From contig JASGIT010000001.1 in NCBI GenBank assembly GCA_047601665.1, positions 124,001 through 188,000 on the forward strand: a DNA stretch of 64,000 nt, written 5' to 3'. A program made the translations under genes and the position numbers. Origin of the DNA: JASGIT01 sp047601665 (GTDB lineage Bacteria; Pseudomonadota; Gammaproteobacteria; Burkholderiales; Burkholderiaceae_C). This document shows, piece by piece, positions 17,770-27,800 of the stretch. The notes below the pieces were generated by a model. It ran no database searches, was not told the DNA's origin, and saw nothing but the letters and a program-made list of their open reading frames with translations. Positions within the stretch are counted from its first letter, which is position 1, and the number at the start of each line of letters is the position of its first letter.

Positions 17770-17930
17770 GGCCGTCACAGTCTGGCCCGAGTCACACTTG
17801 ATTTCCAGGCCATCGGAACACCAGCGCAGGTCGCGGCGCGAGACCGCCACACGGCCCTCATGGGGCGTGCGGACTGGCGCCGGCGTGGTGCTTGGGCAGT
17901 AGCAGGTCGGCAGCCGCCATCACGCGATAA
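17770..17930 (-). pseudogene. Internal fragment of an IS3-family (IS2-type) OrfB transposase
   Basis: On the minus strand AYRVMAAADLLLPKHHAG is followed, after a frame change, by GRVAVSRRDLRWCSDGLEI. This is the stretch just before the first catalytic Asp region in IS2-like OrfB proteins. The match ends near 17775, after KCDSGQTV. No start, no end and no inverted repeats are visible. It is a short decayed relic. Confidence 0.6.
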
Positions 17931-18233
17931 GCGACAAAGAAAGCCTACCTCGACGCCGAGCTTGGATTTCAACCCTTCCGGCCAGGCTGTCTGGCGCGTG
18001 CTGCTAGTGGCCATCGGCGCATTCGCGCTCACGATGGTGATACGTCAGTCGATGGAGCTGCATCTCTCATCATTGAACAGACACAGGTCTTGGTATTGCC
18101 AACATCAGCCTAGCCTTCGCCTTCGGGTATCGCTCGTCAACGCGGCTATGTTGCGGTCGGGCGCGCACGTTGGCTAATCCCTTCACCTTCACTACGGAGC
18201 CGGTCGGGTAGTTCACCAGCTCGTCGCGGGCGC

Positions 18234-18944
18234 CCATGCGTGCGTGCGCTCGACCACCTAGCGGTGGCGCCCGAGCCGGTCCTTGCGCTCGATGCCTTTG
18301 CGGGCAATGCGGTCCTGGATGCCTCGGCGCTTGAGGTGAGCGCGGCATCTCAGATAGTCATAACCCTTGTCCACATGCAGCTTACCGGGCCGCCAGCGCG
18401 GCCGCCCCTGTTTTCCAGCGACCGCCGGCAGCGCGTCGATCGGTTCCTCGAAGACCACCGAATCGTGGCGGTTGGCTCCGGTGACACAGAAGATCAGCGG
18501 GATGCCCTGGCGGTCGGTGACGACGTGGCGCTTGCTGCCAAGCTTGCCGTGGTACGTGGGGTTGGGGCCCGTGTGCGGCCCCCCGGGGCGGGTCACGCTG
18601 GCCCCATCGACGCTGACGCGGCTGAAGTCCAGCCTGTCGGCACTGCGCAGTTCAGCCAGCAGCAGTTGGTGCAGTCGATGCCACACGCCTGCAGCCTGCT
18701 AGTCGCGCAGGCGGCGCCAGCAGGTCATGTCGCTGCCAAAGCCCATCTCCTGGGGCAGCTCCTCCCAGGGAATGCCCGTGCGCAGCACGAACACGATGCC
18801 GTTGAGCGCCTGTTCGTTGCTCAGGCATGGCCGACCGCCCTTGGCAGAGGGCACCACCACGGGCAGCAATGGCGCAATCTTTGTGTACAGCGCCGCGCTA
18901 ATTTTTCTGTTCTTGCTTCGACTCATGCACCAGCAACCGTTCAA
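18234..18944 (-). pseudogene. IS5-family transposase with two Trp-to-stop changes and a lost 3' end
   Basis: The start region MSRSKNRKISAALYTKIAPL (ATG at 18923) leads to GIPWEELPQEMGFGSDMTCW and then RRLRD followed by TAG at about 18696-18698. Family members have Trp at this point (RDW-x-AGVW). The frame resumes with VWHRLHQLLLAELR, RVSVDGASV (catalytic Asp), GKLGSKRHVVTDRQGIPL and LHVDKGYDY. A second TAG at 18258-18260 stands again where RHRWVVERTHAW has Trp. Homology ends about eight residues later, so the C terminus (after the catalytic Glu motif) is missing. The gene is dead. Confidence 0.8.
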
Positions 18945-19019
18945 CCCAGCAGAGCCGATGACGGGTATTGTTAGCCGCTCTTAGAGCGTGTTTACGATCT
19001 CTTTCCCGACAATCCTTGT

Positions 19020-19391
19020 GTGAAGAGAAAGCAGTACCCAAGCGACATCAGTCGAGAGAAGTTTGCCGAGATCGAGCCGCTGCTGCGCAGCGTTCGGCGC
19101 AGCACCAAACCGATCAAGCAGGATCTGTACGAGGTGTTCTGTGCAGTGCTGTACCTGCTTCGCACGGGTTGTCAGTGGCGCTATCTGCCGCCGCAGTTCC
19201 CCAAGTGGCACAACGTCTATGCGTACTGGCGCAAGTGGAGCGAACCTGACCAGCACGGAGTGAGCGTGCTGGAGCAGGCTTTAAAAAAATCAGGTTGGCG
19301 CGGCCCGAGAGAGACTGGGGCGCAACGCTTGCAGCGCGTTCTTGATCGTGGACGCGCAGAGCGTGAAGAACACGGACACGGCAGGGTTTAA
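19020..19391 (+). CDS. IS5-family transposase, N-terminal frame
   Basis: The first frame of the element's transposase starts MKRKQYPSDISREKFAEI. It carries the usual N-terminal part LYEVFCAVLYLLRTGCQWRY and WHNVYAYWRKWSE up to LEQALKK. At 19281-19289 there is TTAAAAAAAT (seven A). After it the homologous protein lies in the +1 frame, reading AARERLGRNACSAF and on into the second frame. The remaining 35 codons of this frame are not transposase-like. Expression of the whole enzyme would need slippage at the A-run or an eight-A version of the element. Confidence 0.75.
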   Translation: MKRKQYPSDISREKFAEIEPLLRSVRRSTKPIKQDLYEVFCAVLYLLRTGCQWRYLPPQFPKWHNVYAYWRKWSEPDQHGVSVLEQALKKSGWRGPRETGAQRLQRVLDRGRAEREEHGHGRV

Positions 19392-19818
19392 GGGCTATGA
19401 CGCAGGCAAGAAAGTCTCGGGCATCAAGCGACACATCGCGGTGGACACCCAGGGGCTACCCCATGCAGTGGTGGTAACCACAGCCGAAGTGACTGATCGC
19501 AAAGGAGCGCTTGCGGCATTCAAGCGCTGCAAGCAGTCGTTGGGGCAGGTGCAAAGCGTGCTGACGGACAGCGGCTACACAGGCGAGCCCTTCGCGCAGG
19601 GCCTCAAGGACATCCTGGGTGAGCATGTGACGGTGCAGATTGCCAAGCGAAGCGAACTGCACGCCTTCAAGGTCATGCCCAAGCGCTGGATCGTCGAGCG
19701 CAGCTTTGCCTGGCTGGAGAAGAATCGCAGGCTGTGGAAGAACTGCGAGCGTTGGCTCAACACCAGCTTGCAGTTCGTCCACTTGGCGTTTCTGGCTCTG
19801 CTGCTCAGGAGATCGTAA
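19342..19818 (+). CDS. IS5-family transposase, C-terminal frame
   Basis: This frame holds the catalytic part of the DDE transposase: LIVDAQSVKNTD (first Asp), KRHIAVDTQGLPHAV, SVLTDSGYTGEPFA (second Asp) and RWIVERSFAWLEKNRRL (catalytic Glu). It ends at 19818, inside the right inverted repeat. The homology begins before the first ATG of the frame, near 19291, which supports production as a fusion with the upstream frame by slippage at the A7 tract. Confidence 0.75.
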   Translation: MIVDAQSVKNTDTAGFKGYDAGKKVSGIKRHIAVDTQGLPHAVVVTTAEVTDRKGALAAFKRCKQSLGQVQSVLTDSGYTGEPFAQGLKDILGEHVTVQIAKRSELHAFKVMPKRWIVERSFAWLEKNRRLWKNCERWLNTSLQFVHLAFLALLLRRS

Positions 19819-19829
19819 ACACGCTCTTA

Positions 19830-20632
19830 GAGCGGGCAGTTCGCACAGTACACAGCCGGCAGCTACCGCCGAAAGACAATAAACGCTCCGCAACTGTGAT
19901 CACGATTCCGAAATAGCTGCTCAAGATCTTTCGGAGTCACGGCTCACGATCACCGGAAACTCATGCCCACACTGGCCCGAACCAAGCATATTCGCCAAGG
20001 CCAGTAACGGTTGCTCGATGAGCTGCGCAGGGCGGACAAGCTGGACTTCACCCTGCACCGCGAGGCCGGCCTGCTTGCAGAGACGGACTGAATTGAAATG
20101 CTCAAGCGGTACGCCGCTGCGAGGGTGTCCCCATCGATTGGTCTCGACCGATCGTCGTCAAGGGGACGGAAGAGACGGCGACATTGCGGTACGAAGCAGC
20201 CGAACCCGGCTGAACGCCAGCGCGGTGTTCGATCGTGTGCGGCCGGGCAACTGATCGGTATGAGCCTCAGCGTTGCCCTGTAGCTCTGGGTCAGTTATGG
20301 CTGCCTGTTGACGCTCGCGGTGAATTGCCCCAACAGAGAGAACTAAAGCGCGGCGCAGGCGCACCTCGCGAGCCATCGCGACGACGGGTTCTTCATTGTT
20401 TTCTGCCTCGTCCATCCTTGGACCGGGCATGAAACGAAAGTTCCGACGTTGCCGTGCAGATACGGCACGCCAGCAGAGCTGAGGGAGCACGTCGTCGATC
20501 GAGTAAGAGCGCCATCGTCGCCGTTGCCGCCGAAATCCGTGACCTCCGGCTAGAACTTTCGTTTAGCGTGCTTCGAGGCCCAATTGCATATGATGATGAA
20601 GAGGGGGTCTTCCCAGAATCCGAACGGGTGCC
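19830..20632. other. 800-bp stretch without a recognisable gene
   Basis: No intact gene or known repeat is supported. Short protein-like pieces (for example LLDELRRADKLDFTLH near 20020) hint at eroded mobile DNA, but I cannot name a family. The last 100 bp should hold the promoter of the regulator gene at 20633. Confidence 0.5.
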
Positions 20633-21283
20633 ATGCACATTCTTGTTATCGATGACCATCCGCTGTACCGCGAAGGCTTGAAGGCTCTGCTGTGGGGGCT
20701 AAGTGAGAACGTGGATGTCACAGGCGCGTCGTCGCTGGACGAAGCGATACCGATGCTGCAGGGCGGTCTGAGTTTTGACCTCGTGCTGCTAGACATGAAT
20801 TTGCCAGGAAGGTCTCACCTTGAAGCACTGACTGCCGTGAAGGCCGAAGTCGAGGACGCGCCGGTTGTCGTGGTGTCTGGAGACATCGAGCCGGTGCTCA
20901 TCATGAAAACCATCGAGGCGGGTGCTGCCGGCTACATCCCGAAGACAACCGATCAGGCGGTAACGATCAATGCGCTCCGGCTGGTGCTGGCGCACGGCGT
21001 GTATCTGCCGCCGGAGGCGTTGCGCGCATCGGGCACGATGGAAGCACCGGCCGGGCAGCAGCCATTGCTCAACCTGGACGCACTGAGCGAGCGACAGCGC
21101 GCGGTGCTCAAGCGGCTGCTGCAGGGCAAAGCCAACAAAGTCATCGCTCGAGAGCTGTCCATCGCCGAGGGAACGGTCAAGGCCCACCTGTGGTCCGCCT
21201 ACCAGGTACTCGGTGTTTCGTCGCGGATGCAGGCCATGTGTCGCGTGCATGAACTCGATTTGATGGACGCGCTGGGCGACTGA
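20633..21283 (+). CDS. NarL/FixJ-type response regulator
   Basis: A 216-aa two-component response regulator. The receiver domain shows VIDDHPLYREGL, the phospho-acceptor D54 in LVLLDMNLPG, and Lys in GYIPKT. The C-terminal LuxR-type helix-turn-helix spans LSERQRAVLKRLLQGKANK, then ARELSIAEGTVKAHL. The hybrid kinase gene begins 2 bp downstream, so the two are one operon and probably partners. The neighbouring GMC-oxidoreductase operon on the other strand is a plausible target, but this is inference from position. Confidence 0.9.
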   Translation: MHILVIDDHPLYREGLKALLWGLSENVDVTGASSLDEAIPMLQGGLSFDLVLLDMNLPGRSHLEALTAVKAEVEDAPVVVVSGDIEPVLIMKTIEAGAAGYIPKTTDQAVTINALRLVLAHGVYLPPEALRASGTMEAPAGQQPLLNLDALSERQRAVLKRLLQGKANKVIARELSIAEGTVKAHLWSAYQVLGVSSRMQAMCRVHELDLMDALGD

Positions 21284-21285
21284 AC

Positions 21286-23013
21286 ATGCCCGCCCCGCTC
21301 GCGTCCACCGTCGAGCAGGAGCTTCTCGACGCCTATGCACAGCAGGGACCGCGAGTTCCGATTGCCGTGTTGCTGTCCGCGCTGTTGATCGTCGCAATGG
21401 CCTGGAGCACGGCGCCTCTGGGCCTAAGCATGGGGTGGCTTGCCGCCGTCGCCATGGTCCTGATCATCCGCAGCGCGGTGCATCTGTGGGCTTCCCGGTC
21501 GCACCGCGTGCCGACTCGGCGCCGCATGTGGGCGGTGACCGTGGTCAGCCTTCTGGGCGGCATCGCACACGGTTCGTCGATCCTCTTCTGGCCTTACCTG
21601 TCCGACCTCGAGCGTGCGGTGCAGTCCACTTATGTACTGGCGCTTTCTTCGGGGGCGGTCGCGGCGGTAATCGGCTACATGCCGGTCTTCGTGGCGTACA
21701 TGCTGCCATTGTTTCTGCCGTTGGTGTACAGCTGGGTCGTGATGCTGGCCACAGCGGCAGACGGGATGCACCGTGGCACGGCGGCTGTGATCTTGCTGCT
21801 TTTCAGCATCTACGGCGGCCTGCTGATCGTGCTAGCGCGCGACACCTTCAACCATTACCGCGAGTCGTTCGACACTCGGTGGAAGCTGCACGAGGCGCTT
21901 GAGCGTGCCGAGTCGGCCAGCCGCGCGAAGACCCGTTTCCTCGCATCGGCCAGCCATGACCTGCGCCAGCCGATGCACACACTCACGCTGTTCGGAGCGG
22001 CGCTCGCAGTGATGAGCCTGCCCGACCGCGCGCGCCACGTGGTCAGCCAGATGAATCTGGCGCTGCTGGCCCTGAGCGAACAGCTCGACGCGCTGCTCGA
22101 CGTGTCCAAACTGGATGCGGGCGTGATGCCCGTCAACCTGCAGCCGTTGGCACTGCACCGCTTGCTGGAGCCGCTCGGATTGGAGTACGAGGCCGCAGCG
22201 CGCCGCAAAGGCCTGGCGTTCAATTTGGCTTGCGAGCACGATCTGGTGGCGATGGCCGACCGGTCGCTTCTTGAGCGCGTGTTCCGCAATTTGATCGACA
22301 ACGCTGTCAAGTACACGGTTGCTGGCCGCGTGCAGGTCGCAGCGCATGCCGAAAACGGCAACATCATCGTGCGCGTGAGCGACACCGGCATCGGCATTCC
22401 CGCGGTCGAGTGCGAACACGTGTTTGAGGAGTTCTACCAGATCGGCAACCCTGAACGCGACCGCAGTCAGGGCATGGGCCTTGGGTTGTCGATCGTTCGC
22501 CGTCTGGTGGATCTGATGCAACTGACGCTTGAACTTCGATCGACGCCGGGCGCCGGCACCGAGGTGACGCTGGGGCTGCCGCGCACGTCTCCGCTCGCGC
22601 CGATGGCCGAACCGTTAAAGCCGGTACCGGCCGATGTCGCCGGGTTACATCTGCTGGTCATTGACGACGAAGAACAAGTGCGCCAAGGTATGCAGATCGT
22701 GCTCGAAGGGCTGGGCTGCGAAGTGGTCACTGCCCGCGATCGCGCCACCGCGCATGCCGCCGCCGACCGGCACAGGCCTGACGTGGTGCTCGCCGATTTC
22801 AGACTGCGCGGACAGGACACCGGCATCGCGGTCATCAAAGAGTTGCGCCGCCGCTGGCCTGGTCTGCCGGCACTGCTGGTCAGCGGCGACACCGCGCCAG
22901 AGCGTTTGCGGGAAGCCGATGCTGACGGACTGCATTTGTTGCACAAGCCTGTGCAACCGCATGCCCTGATACAGGCGATCCGCGACGCAGCTGATGGCGT
23001 CGTGGGTCGCTAG
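21286..23013 (+). CDS. Hybrid sensor histidine kinase with receiver domain
   Basis: A membrane-bound hybrid kinase of 575 aa. Six hydrophobic helices fill residues 22-185 with little periplasmic loop, so the signal is likely sensed in the membrane. HisKA follows with SHDLRQPMHTL, phospho-acceptor His at 224. The ATPase has NLIDNAVKYT, SDTGIGIP and GMGLGLSIV. A C-terminal receiver domain has VIDDEEQVRQG and the Asp of VVLADFRLRG near residue 507. Its own receiver plus the adjacent NarL-type regulator make a phosphorelay-like set. The stop overlaps that of the convergent PhoD-like gene by 4 bp. Confidence 0.92.
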   Translation: MPAPLASTVEQELLDAYAQQGPRVPIAVLLSALLIVAMAWSTAPLGLSMGWLAAVAMVLIIRSAVHLWASRSHRVPTRRRMWAVTVVSLLGGIAHGSSILFWPYLSDLERAVQSTYVLALSSGAVAAVIGYMPVFVAYMLPLFLPLVYSWVVMLATAADGMHRGTAAVILLLFSIYGGLLIVLARDTFNHYRESFDTRWKLHEALERAESASRAKTRFLASASHDLRQPMHTLTLFGAALAVMSLPDRARHVVSQMNLALLALSEQLDALLDVSKLDAGVMPVNLQPLALHRLLEPLGLEYEAAARRKGLAFNLACEHDLVAMADRSLLERVFRNLIDNAVKYTVAGRVQVAAHAENGNIIVRVSDTGIGIPAVECEHVFEEFYQIGNPERDRSQGMGLGLSIVRRLVDLMQLTLELRSTPGAGTEVTLGLPRTSPLAPMAEPLKPVPADVAGLHLLVIDDEEQVRQGMQIVLEGLGCEVVTARDRATAHAAADRHRPDVVLADFRLRGQDTGIAVIKELRRRWPGLPALLVSGDTAPERLREADADGLHLLHKPVQPHALIQAIRDAADGVVGR

Positions 23014-24167
23014 ATCAGGTGTGCAAAAGCATGGTCGCGGTCAGCGCCGTGAGCTGATCGGAACACCACCTCTAGCGGTGCGCCGTCGGTTCCGGTGATC
23101 TCGAGGAAGCCGTCGTCGAGGTGCTCAGGGAAGTACGCCACAACCGTGGCGGTCCAGCTTGCACCTGACGGGCTCACGAAATCGAACGAATCCATCTCAG
23201 CGAAGTCCTCCGGCACAGCGTTGGCGAAGGGGTAAGGTGCGTAAAGCGCCCCGGCGTGCACCGACCACAGCTTGACGACCGTTCGATCCACACCATTGCG
23301 CTGGAGCGTGATCTCCGCGACGCAAGGAATGTGCTCGTCGCCTGAGAGGAACACACAGTTTTTCAAACCGCAGTCGACAATGTGGCCGAGCACCTCGTGC
23401 AACGACGAGGGGTAGCCGTCCCACGCGTCGGAACGGATGGCCGCACCTGAGGTGCTTTCGACTGTGGTGAGGCGGCGAGGGAGCAATATGGACGACGTCG
23501 CGACGAATTTCCACGCTGCGGCGGGCGCTCGGCCAAGCGTGCTGACGAGAGCGCCCATCTGTTCGCTCGACATGATTCGCGCCGCTTTGAGGTCTCTGGC
23601 GTCGCGCACGCTGCGCTCGGTCCGCGAATCGCCGATGAAGAGGCAATGGCCGGAGAGAAGTTGCGCCGGCCCGAACAGCGACGGCCGCGCAGGCGGATGT
23701 TCTATGCCGCGCTGCTTCTGCAAGAAGAGAGAGATGGCGGCTGCCATATCCGCTTCGAGTTGGCTGTTCCGAGCGACATGCGCACTGGGTTCCCAGTTGT
23801 CTCCCACCTCATGGTCGTCCATCAAGGCCACGTGCTTGAAGTTCTCGATCGCCATGTTGCGCCACACCTCTTTGCCGAGGGTTGCGTAGGCTCGTTCCAA
23901 CGGCGCGTCCCTTTGTCGGGGATCGAACAGGCCAGCCGTGGCATCCACGTAGATCTGATCACCGGTCATCACCAGATCGGCACGAGAACTTTGACTAATT
24001 TGGATCTCGCTGTTGCGGTGAAGCCATCGCCTGAAGGCATGATCGGATGGTCCCGGCAGATTGGCAGAGTCAGTCAGTGGCCCGTTAGGTTTTGGACGGC
24101 GCGATCGCTCAAGCAGGCCGCCTGGGTATTGGCAGGCGGCGAGCACCAGGTACACTTGGGTCGTCAC
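23010..24167 (-). CDS. PhoD-like metallophosphoesterase
   Basis: A 385-aa protein related to PhoD-type alkaline phosphatases/phosphodiesterases. Metal-site motifs seen are GDQIYVD (69-75), MDDHEVGDNW near 115-124 and FLSGDEH near 275. The first residues (LVLAACQYPGG) resemble the first strand of the domain, so no signal peptide or Tat motif is present. This differs from secreted PhoD and points to a cytoplasmic enzyme. It is the last gene of an operon with the GMC-hydrolase fusion and the 207-aa gene; its ATG overlaps the preceding stop (ATGA). Substrate unknown. Confidence 0.8.
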   Translation of the reverse strand: MTTQVYLVLAACQYPGGLLERSRRPKPNGPLTDSANLPGPSDHAFRRWLHRNSEIQISQSSRADLVMTGDQIYVDATAGLFDPRQRDAPLERAYATLGKEVWRNMAIENFKHVALMDDHEVGDNWEPSAHVARNSQLEADMAAAISLFLQKQRGIEHPPARPSLFGPAQLLSGHCLFIGDSRTERSVRDARDLKAARIMSSEQMGALVSTLGRAPAAAWKFVATSSILLPRRLTTVESTSGAAIRSDAWDGYPSSLHEVLGHIVDCGLKNCVFLSGDEHIPCVAEITLQRNGVDRTVVKLWSVHAGALYAPYPFANAVPEDFAEMDSFDFVSPSGASWTATVVAYFPEHLDDGFLEITGTDGAPLEVVFRSAHGADRDHAFAHLI

Positions 24168-24787
24168 GGTTGCGACCTCTTGATGACGGCACCGTATAAG
24201 GACTGCTCAAGCGCCTTCCTCAAAGCCTCCAGTTCCGTAGGCGACGCGGAGCCTTCGATCTCCTTAGATCCAAAAAGCAACTGTCCCGACGCGACATGCG
24301 CAAACGTCTCGGGAGGGGAGAGGTTGAGTTTGGCGGTGATGTCCGTCGCAATGTTGGAGACGGCTGTTGCTGTCTCCGGTTCTCCGACGTCACGCAAGAC
24401 CTGGACAGCCGAAGCGAAGACCTTCATGTATTCCATGTAGAAAAGAGTGGGCGCCTGCACGATGAACACCACAGCGGCGCCCTCTGCCGTCCCGGTCACG
24501 CCGAAATCGAACGCCACATCAGCCGTGCACCCGCCATGCTGATCCCTCTTGGCGACGAACGACTTCTTCTTGACTTCCCAGTCGCTTGTAGGAATCCATT
24601 CCGGAGCTGGAGGGATCTTGCCTTCGGCGTCGCGTTGGAGCGCTACAGGGATGGCCCATACCCGCCTCGAATCAGCGTGGCTGTCCAGCTTCGCCGTTGC
24701 CTTCACGACCGTTCCGCTGGAAGTTTCGTTCTGCAGACCGTCTGCCGGGAGCGCGTGGTACCCATACAAAGTATCGAGAGTAGCCAT
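24164..24787 (-). CDS. Unrecognised 207-aa protein in the GMC operon
   Basis: No family recognised. The ATG at 24787 (MATLDTLYGYHALPADG) is chosen over an upstream in-frame ATG at 24862 because it sits 13 bp after the preceding gene and the extra residues look unrelated. There is no signal peptide. The central part (VAFDFGVTGTAEGAAVVFIVQAP) looks like a beta-rich region and the C terminus like helices. It overlaps the PhoD-like gene by 4 bp, so it is co-expressed with it and with the GMC-hydrolase fusion. Confidence 0.65.
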   Translation of the reverse strand: MATLDTLYGYHALPADGLQNETSSGTVVKATAKLDSHADSRRVWAIPVALQRDAEGKIPPAPEWIPTSDWEVKKKSFVAKRDQHGGCTADVAFDFGVTGTAEGAAVVFIVQAPTLFYMEYMKVFASAVQVLRDVGEPETATAVSNIATDITAKLNLSPPETFAHVASGQLLFGSKEIEGSASPTELEALRKALEQSLYGAVIKRSQP

Positions 24788-24800
24788 GTTGCCTATCCTT

Positions 24801-27800
24801 TCAAGTAGGAGAGCTGAGGAATGACAGGATGACGTCGAACGCTTTGCCACGATCACGACCAATCAGTAGATCCTGATGGCCGATTCGTTCGAAAACCTGT
24901 GGAGGGGACATCTTTGTCAGCTGTTTATCTCTTTTCCACTCCATCAACATCTGCGCGTTCGCGCCGGTATCGGCCAGCCCGTTGGTACGCCCGTGCAGGC
25001 TTAGCATGCGTACGCCTGTCAGCAGATGCCAAGGGTCTTCACCGAACACACTTAGACCTGTTTGCTCGGCAGGTTCGCCGTACTTTGCAAAGTAAATGGG
25101 CTGCGAAATGGTCGCCAGGTTCAGCGGACCGAAGAAGTCGTCAATGCAAGCAAGCACTTCCTCGTCCATCGTGCGCGAATCGAAAGTGCGGCCAATCAGC
25201 GCATCCAGCCGGCGGCGCGTGCCAACCCATGGTCGGCGAAGCCACGGAAGTCGAGGGTTCTCGATGTCGAATTCAGACCCGTCCTCATCATCTAGGTACG
25301 GTAGCGTCGCGATGAGGCGGTCGTACAGCGTAGCGTCGACTCGACCGACGCGCTCCCCGGGGCGCAGGCTGTAGTGGAAGTCCGGCAACAGGTGGCGGAA
25401 CCAGCTCAGCAGGTACGCACGCAGCAGGTTGGCCGGAGCGAAGCGCATCTTTGTGCCAAATTGCGACATCACCCAGCAGCGCATGCGTGCGGCCGTCGCT
25501 GCGGCGTGCGGCTGGCCTTGGTCGCTCAGCGTCATCGTCAGCATAACGGACCCCATGCAGTGCGAGACTACGTCCACCTGCGGCATACCGGTCCGTGCGC
25601 AGACCTCGCGCAGCGCGGCCGGAATGTCATGGCGTGCGATCTCCTCAAAGCTGTAGGCGTGATCGGCGGTCGGCATCCCGCAGCTCGTCCGCATGTCAAG
25701 CACCCAGGGTTCGCGGCCGTGGCGCCACAGATACTCCGCAAGGCTGGGCCGCAGCGCGGGATGCGCGAAGGTCGTTCCGCTGGCGCTGTAGCCGTGGATC
25801 ATAAGCACCGGGGGGTGAAGAGCTTTGGCCACGGGATAGCGTGTCAGCCGGATCTCGCCGGCCGACGATCCGTCGGGTACGAACTCGAAGATCTCGGGCT
25901 CGGGTAGGCCGGGCAAAGCGCCAGGCAGGCGTTGGGCCGCCCGTACCGTGCGCGCCTGGTCAGGCTTTCGGCCACTCCACAAGTGGACGCTGACGAACAC
26001 GCGAAGCACATAGAGCGTGAATGCCAGGACGTCGATCAGTGCCGCCGGCTGGTTTTCCTGCCCGACCACCCTTATCAGTGGTATCTGTCTGCGGGCGAAG
26101 TAATCAAGGCTGACGTCGATACTGCGCCTGGCGCCCAGCTGCAATCCGCCGAATGCTGCCAGCTTCATCCGCGTCAGCTGAGTCCAAGGGTTGGCGCGCC
26201 GATCGTAGGTAAAGCGCTTGCCGCCTTTCAGCACGAGGCCGTGCTGGCCGACCAGTTTTGCGAAGCGGCGTGTCGCTTCCTGCAAGCGCTGAGCATCGTC
26301 CTTGAACTTTGGATCGAAGGGCGGGATCAGTGGCGCTCCCAGCTTAAGGTCGTAATCGAAGAGTCGCACCTCGCCGGCACGTGTAGCCAGCGCCAGCGAC
26401 TGGCAAAAGCGATCCCTCACCGAGAAGGCCGTGGCGCTCTTTCGACCCTGGATCTTGTCGAGCGCGACGTCGATCAACGCGAGGACGCTATCACGCAAGC
26501 CGCGGTTCCACAGCCAAGCGGTCCATGCGCGGCATCGGCGCAGCTTCCACGTCGACGACTCGCGATGCAGGAAGCGCAGTGTGCTGCCCGCGGCTAGGGG
26601 CACCCTGAGCATAGGCGGGTCGGATTCCAGATCTTCGGACATGTAGTCGCCGACCTTCCATCGGTACAGGCGGACCTCGCTGAGCGTGTCGTCAACGGCG
26701 ACCTGCAGAACGTGCCCCTGCTGCGTGAAAGCTGGGCGGCTACCATCGTCGGGCGTTGGACCGGGAAATAGCGCACGCGGCTCGTAGACAAGCGAGAGTT
26801 GCATCCACGCAGGCTCACCGTCGAGGTCGACCGGCCCGGATAGCTTCTCGATCACCTGCACCTCGGTGCGTCGGGGAATCGGCCTGCCATTGCGCTGCGC
26901 GAAGACAGGACGCGGCACGGATAGCGGAACCTTTGGCGACGCTGGTCGGGTGAGCGCCCAGTGCACGTCAATCAAGCGTTCGATGGCGAGGTCCGCGAGC
27001 GTCGAAATGGTCAGTGCCGGGTTGATGCCGATCGACCCAGGAACGATGGCGCCGTCCAGCACCACAAGGCCTTCGTGGACTGCCGTCAACTTCGCCTCAG
27101 CCGCTCCGTCAAAGACACGTCCGTCCCGGTCGACCACGCCGTGACTGCGGTCGTCCGCCATGCAGCACCCGCCAAGTGGGTGGACACTGACCAACGGACC
27201 GCGTTCAGCGCCGAGGGTCTTTTCGGCTCCGGGCGGCAGGAGCTTCCACACAGGATTGGGAATCAGTCTGTCAGATGCCCCCAGCATCTCTGCAAAAGCC
27301 TTATGAGCCTGGTCGAAGCGTTCGTCGTTGCGCAGCCTGCGCCAGTCGATGCGCACCCCGGCATCGAGCGGAAGTTCGTGGTCCTGCGGAGCTGCCGTCA
27401 TGACGCCGTCGGCGCCGTCGCGAGCAATCAGCGCGACCACCTGCGAACGCTCGATCTGCCCTGGATCGACAGCAAGCGGGTCGGGTGCGCTTGCCGCCCC
27501 TGGGTCGTCGTGAGCGAGGTGGACGTCGAGATCGGGCTCGTCAAGCTTGTGCAACAGCAAGGCCGTGGTCACGCCCTCCTCAAGCAGCCGCACGAGCGCG
27601 CCTGGCACGGCGAGGTCCTGCACGACGAAGCCCCCGCCGGCGTTGCGCTTGTCGATCATGGTCGTGATGGTCGGCCCAACCTGGCGCGCGGCCGGCGCCA
27701 CCACCTCATCCGCCACTCCGTGGAACACGCGCTGCTGCGATGCCACGGTCGCGACTAGGTCGCCATTAGCCGAGAAGCGACGGCCGAGCGCGGGCGAAAA

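Larger units (their letters stand above)
18984..19826. mobile_element. Complete IS5-family element with perfect 18-bp inverted repeats
   Basis: GAGCGTGTTTACGATCTC at 18984-19001 is matched exactly in inverse at 19809-19826. The element is flanked on both sides by TTA (18981-18983 and 19827-19829), the usual 3-bp target duplication of this group. The restored target would read CCGCTCTTAGAGCGG, a palindrome. Two overlapping frames on the plus strand encode the transposase. Confidence 0.85.

Noticed and set aside
19990..20092. Short plus-strand piece LLDELRRADKLDFTLH
   Set aside because: Could be a transposase scrap, but no family could be named and stops surround it.
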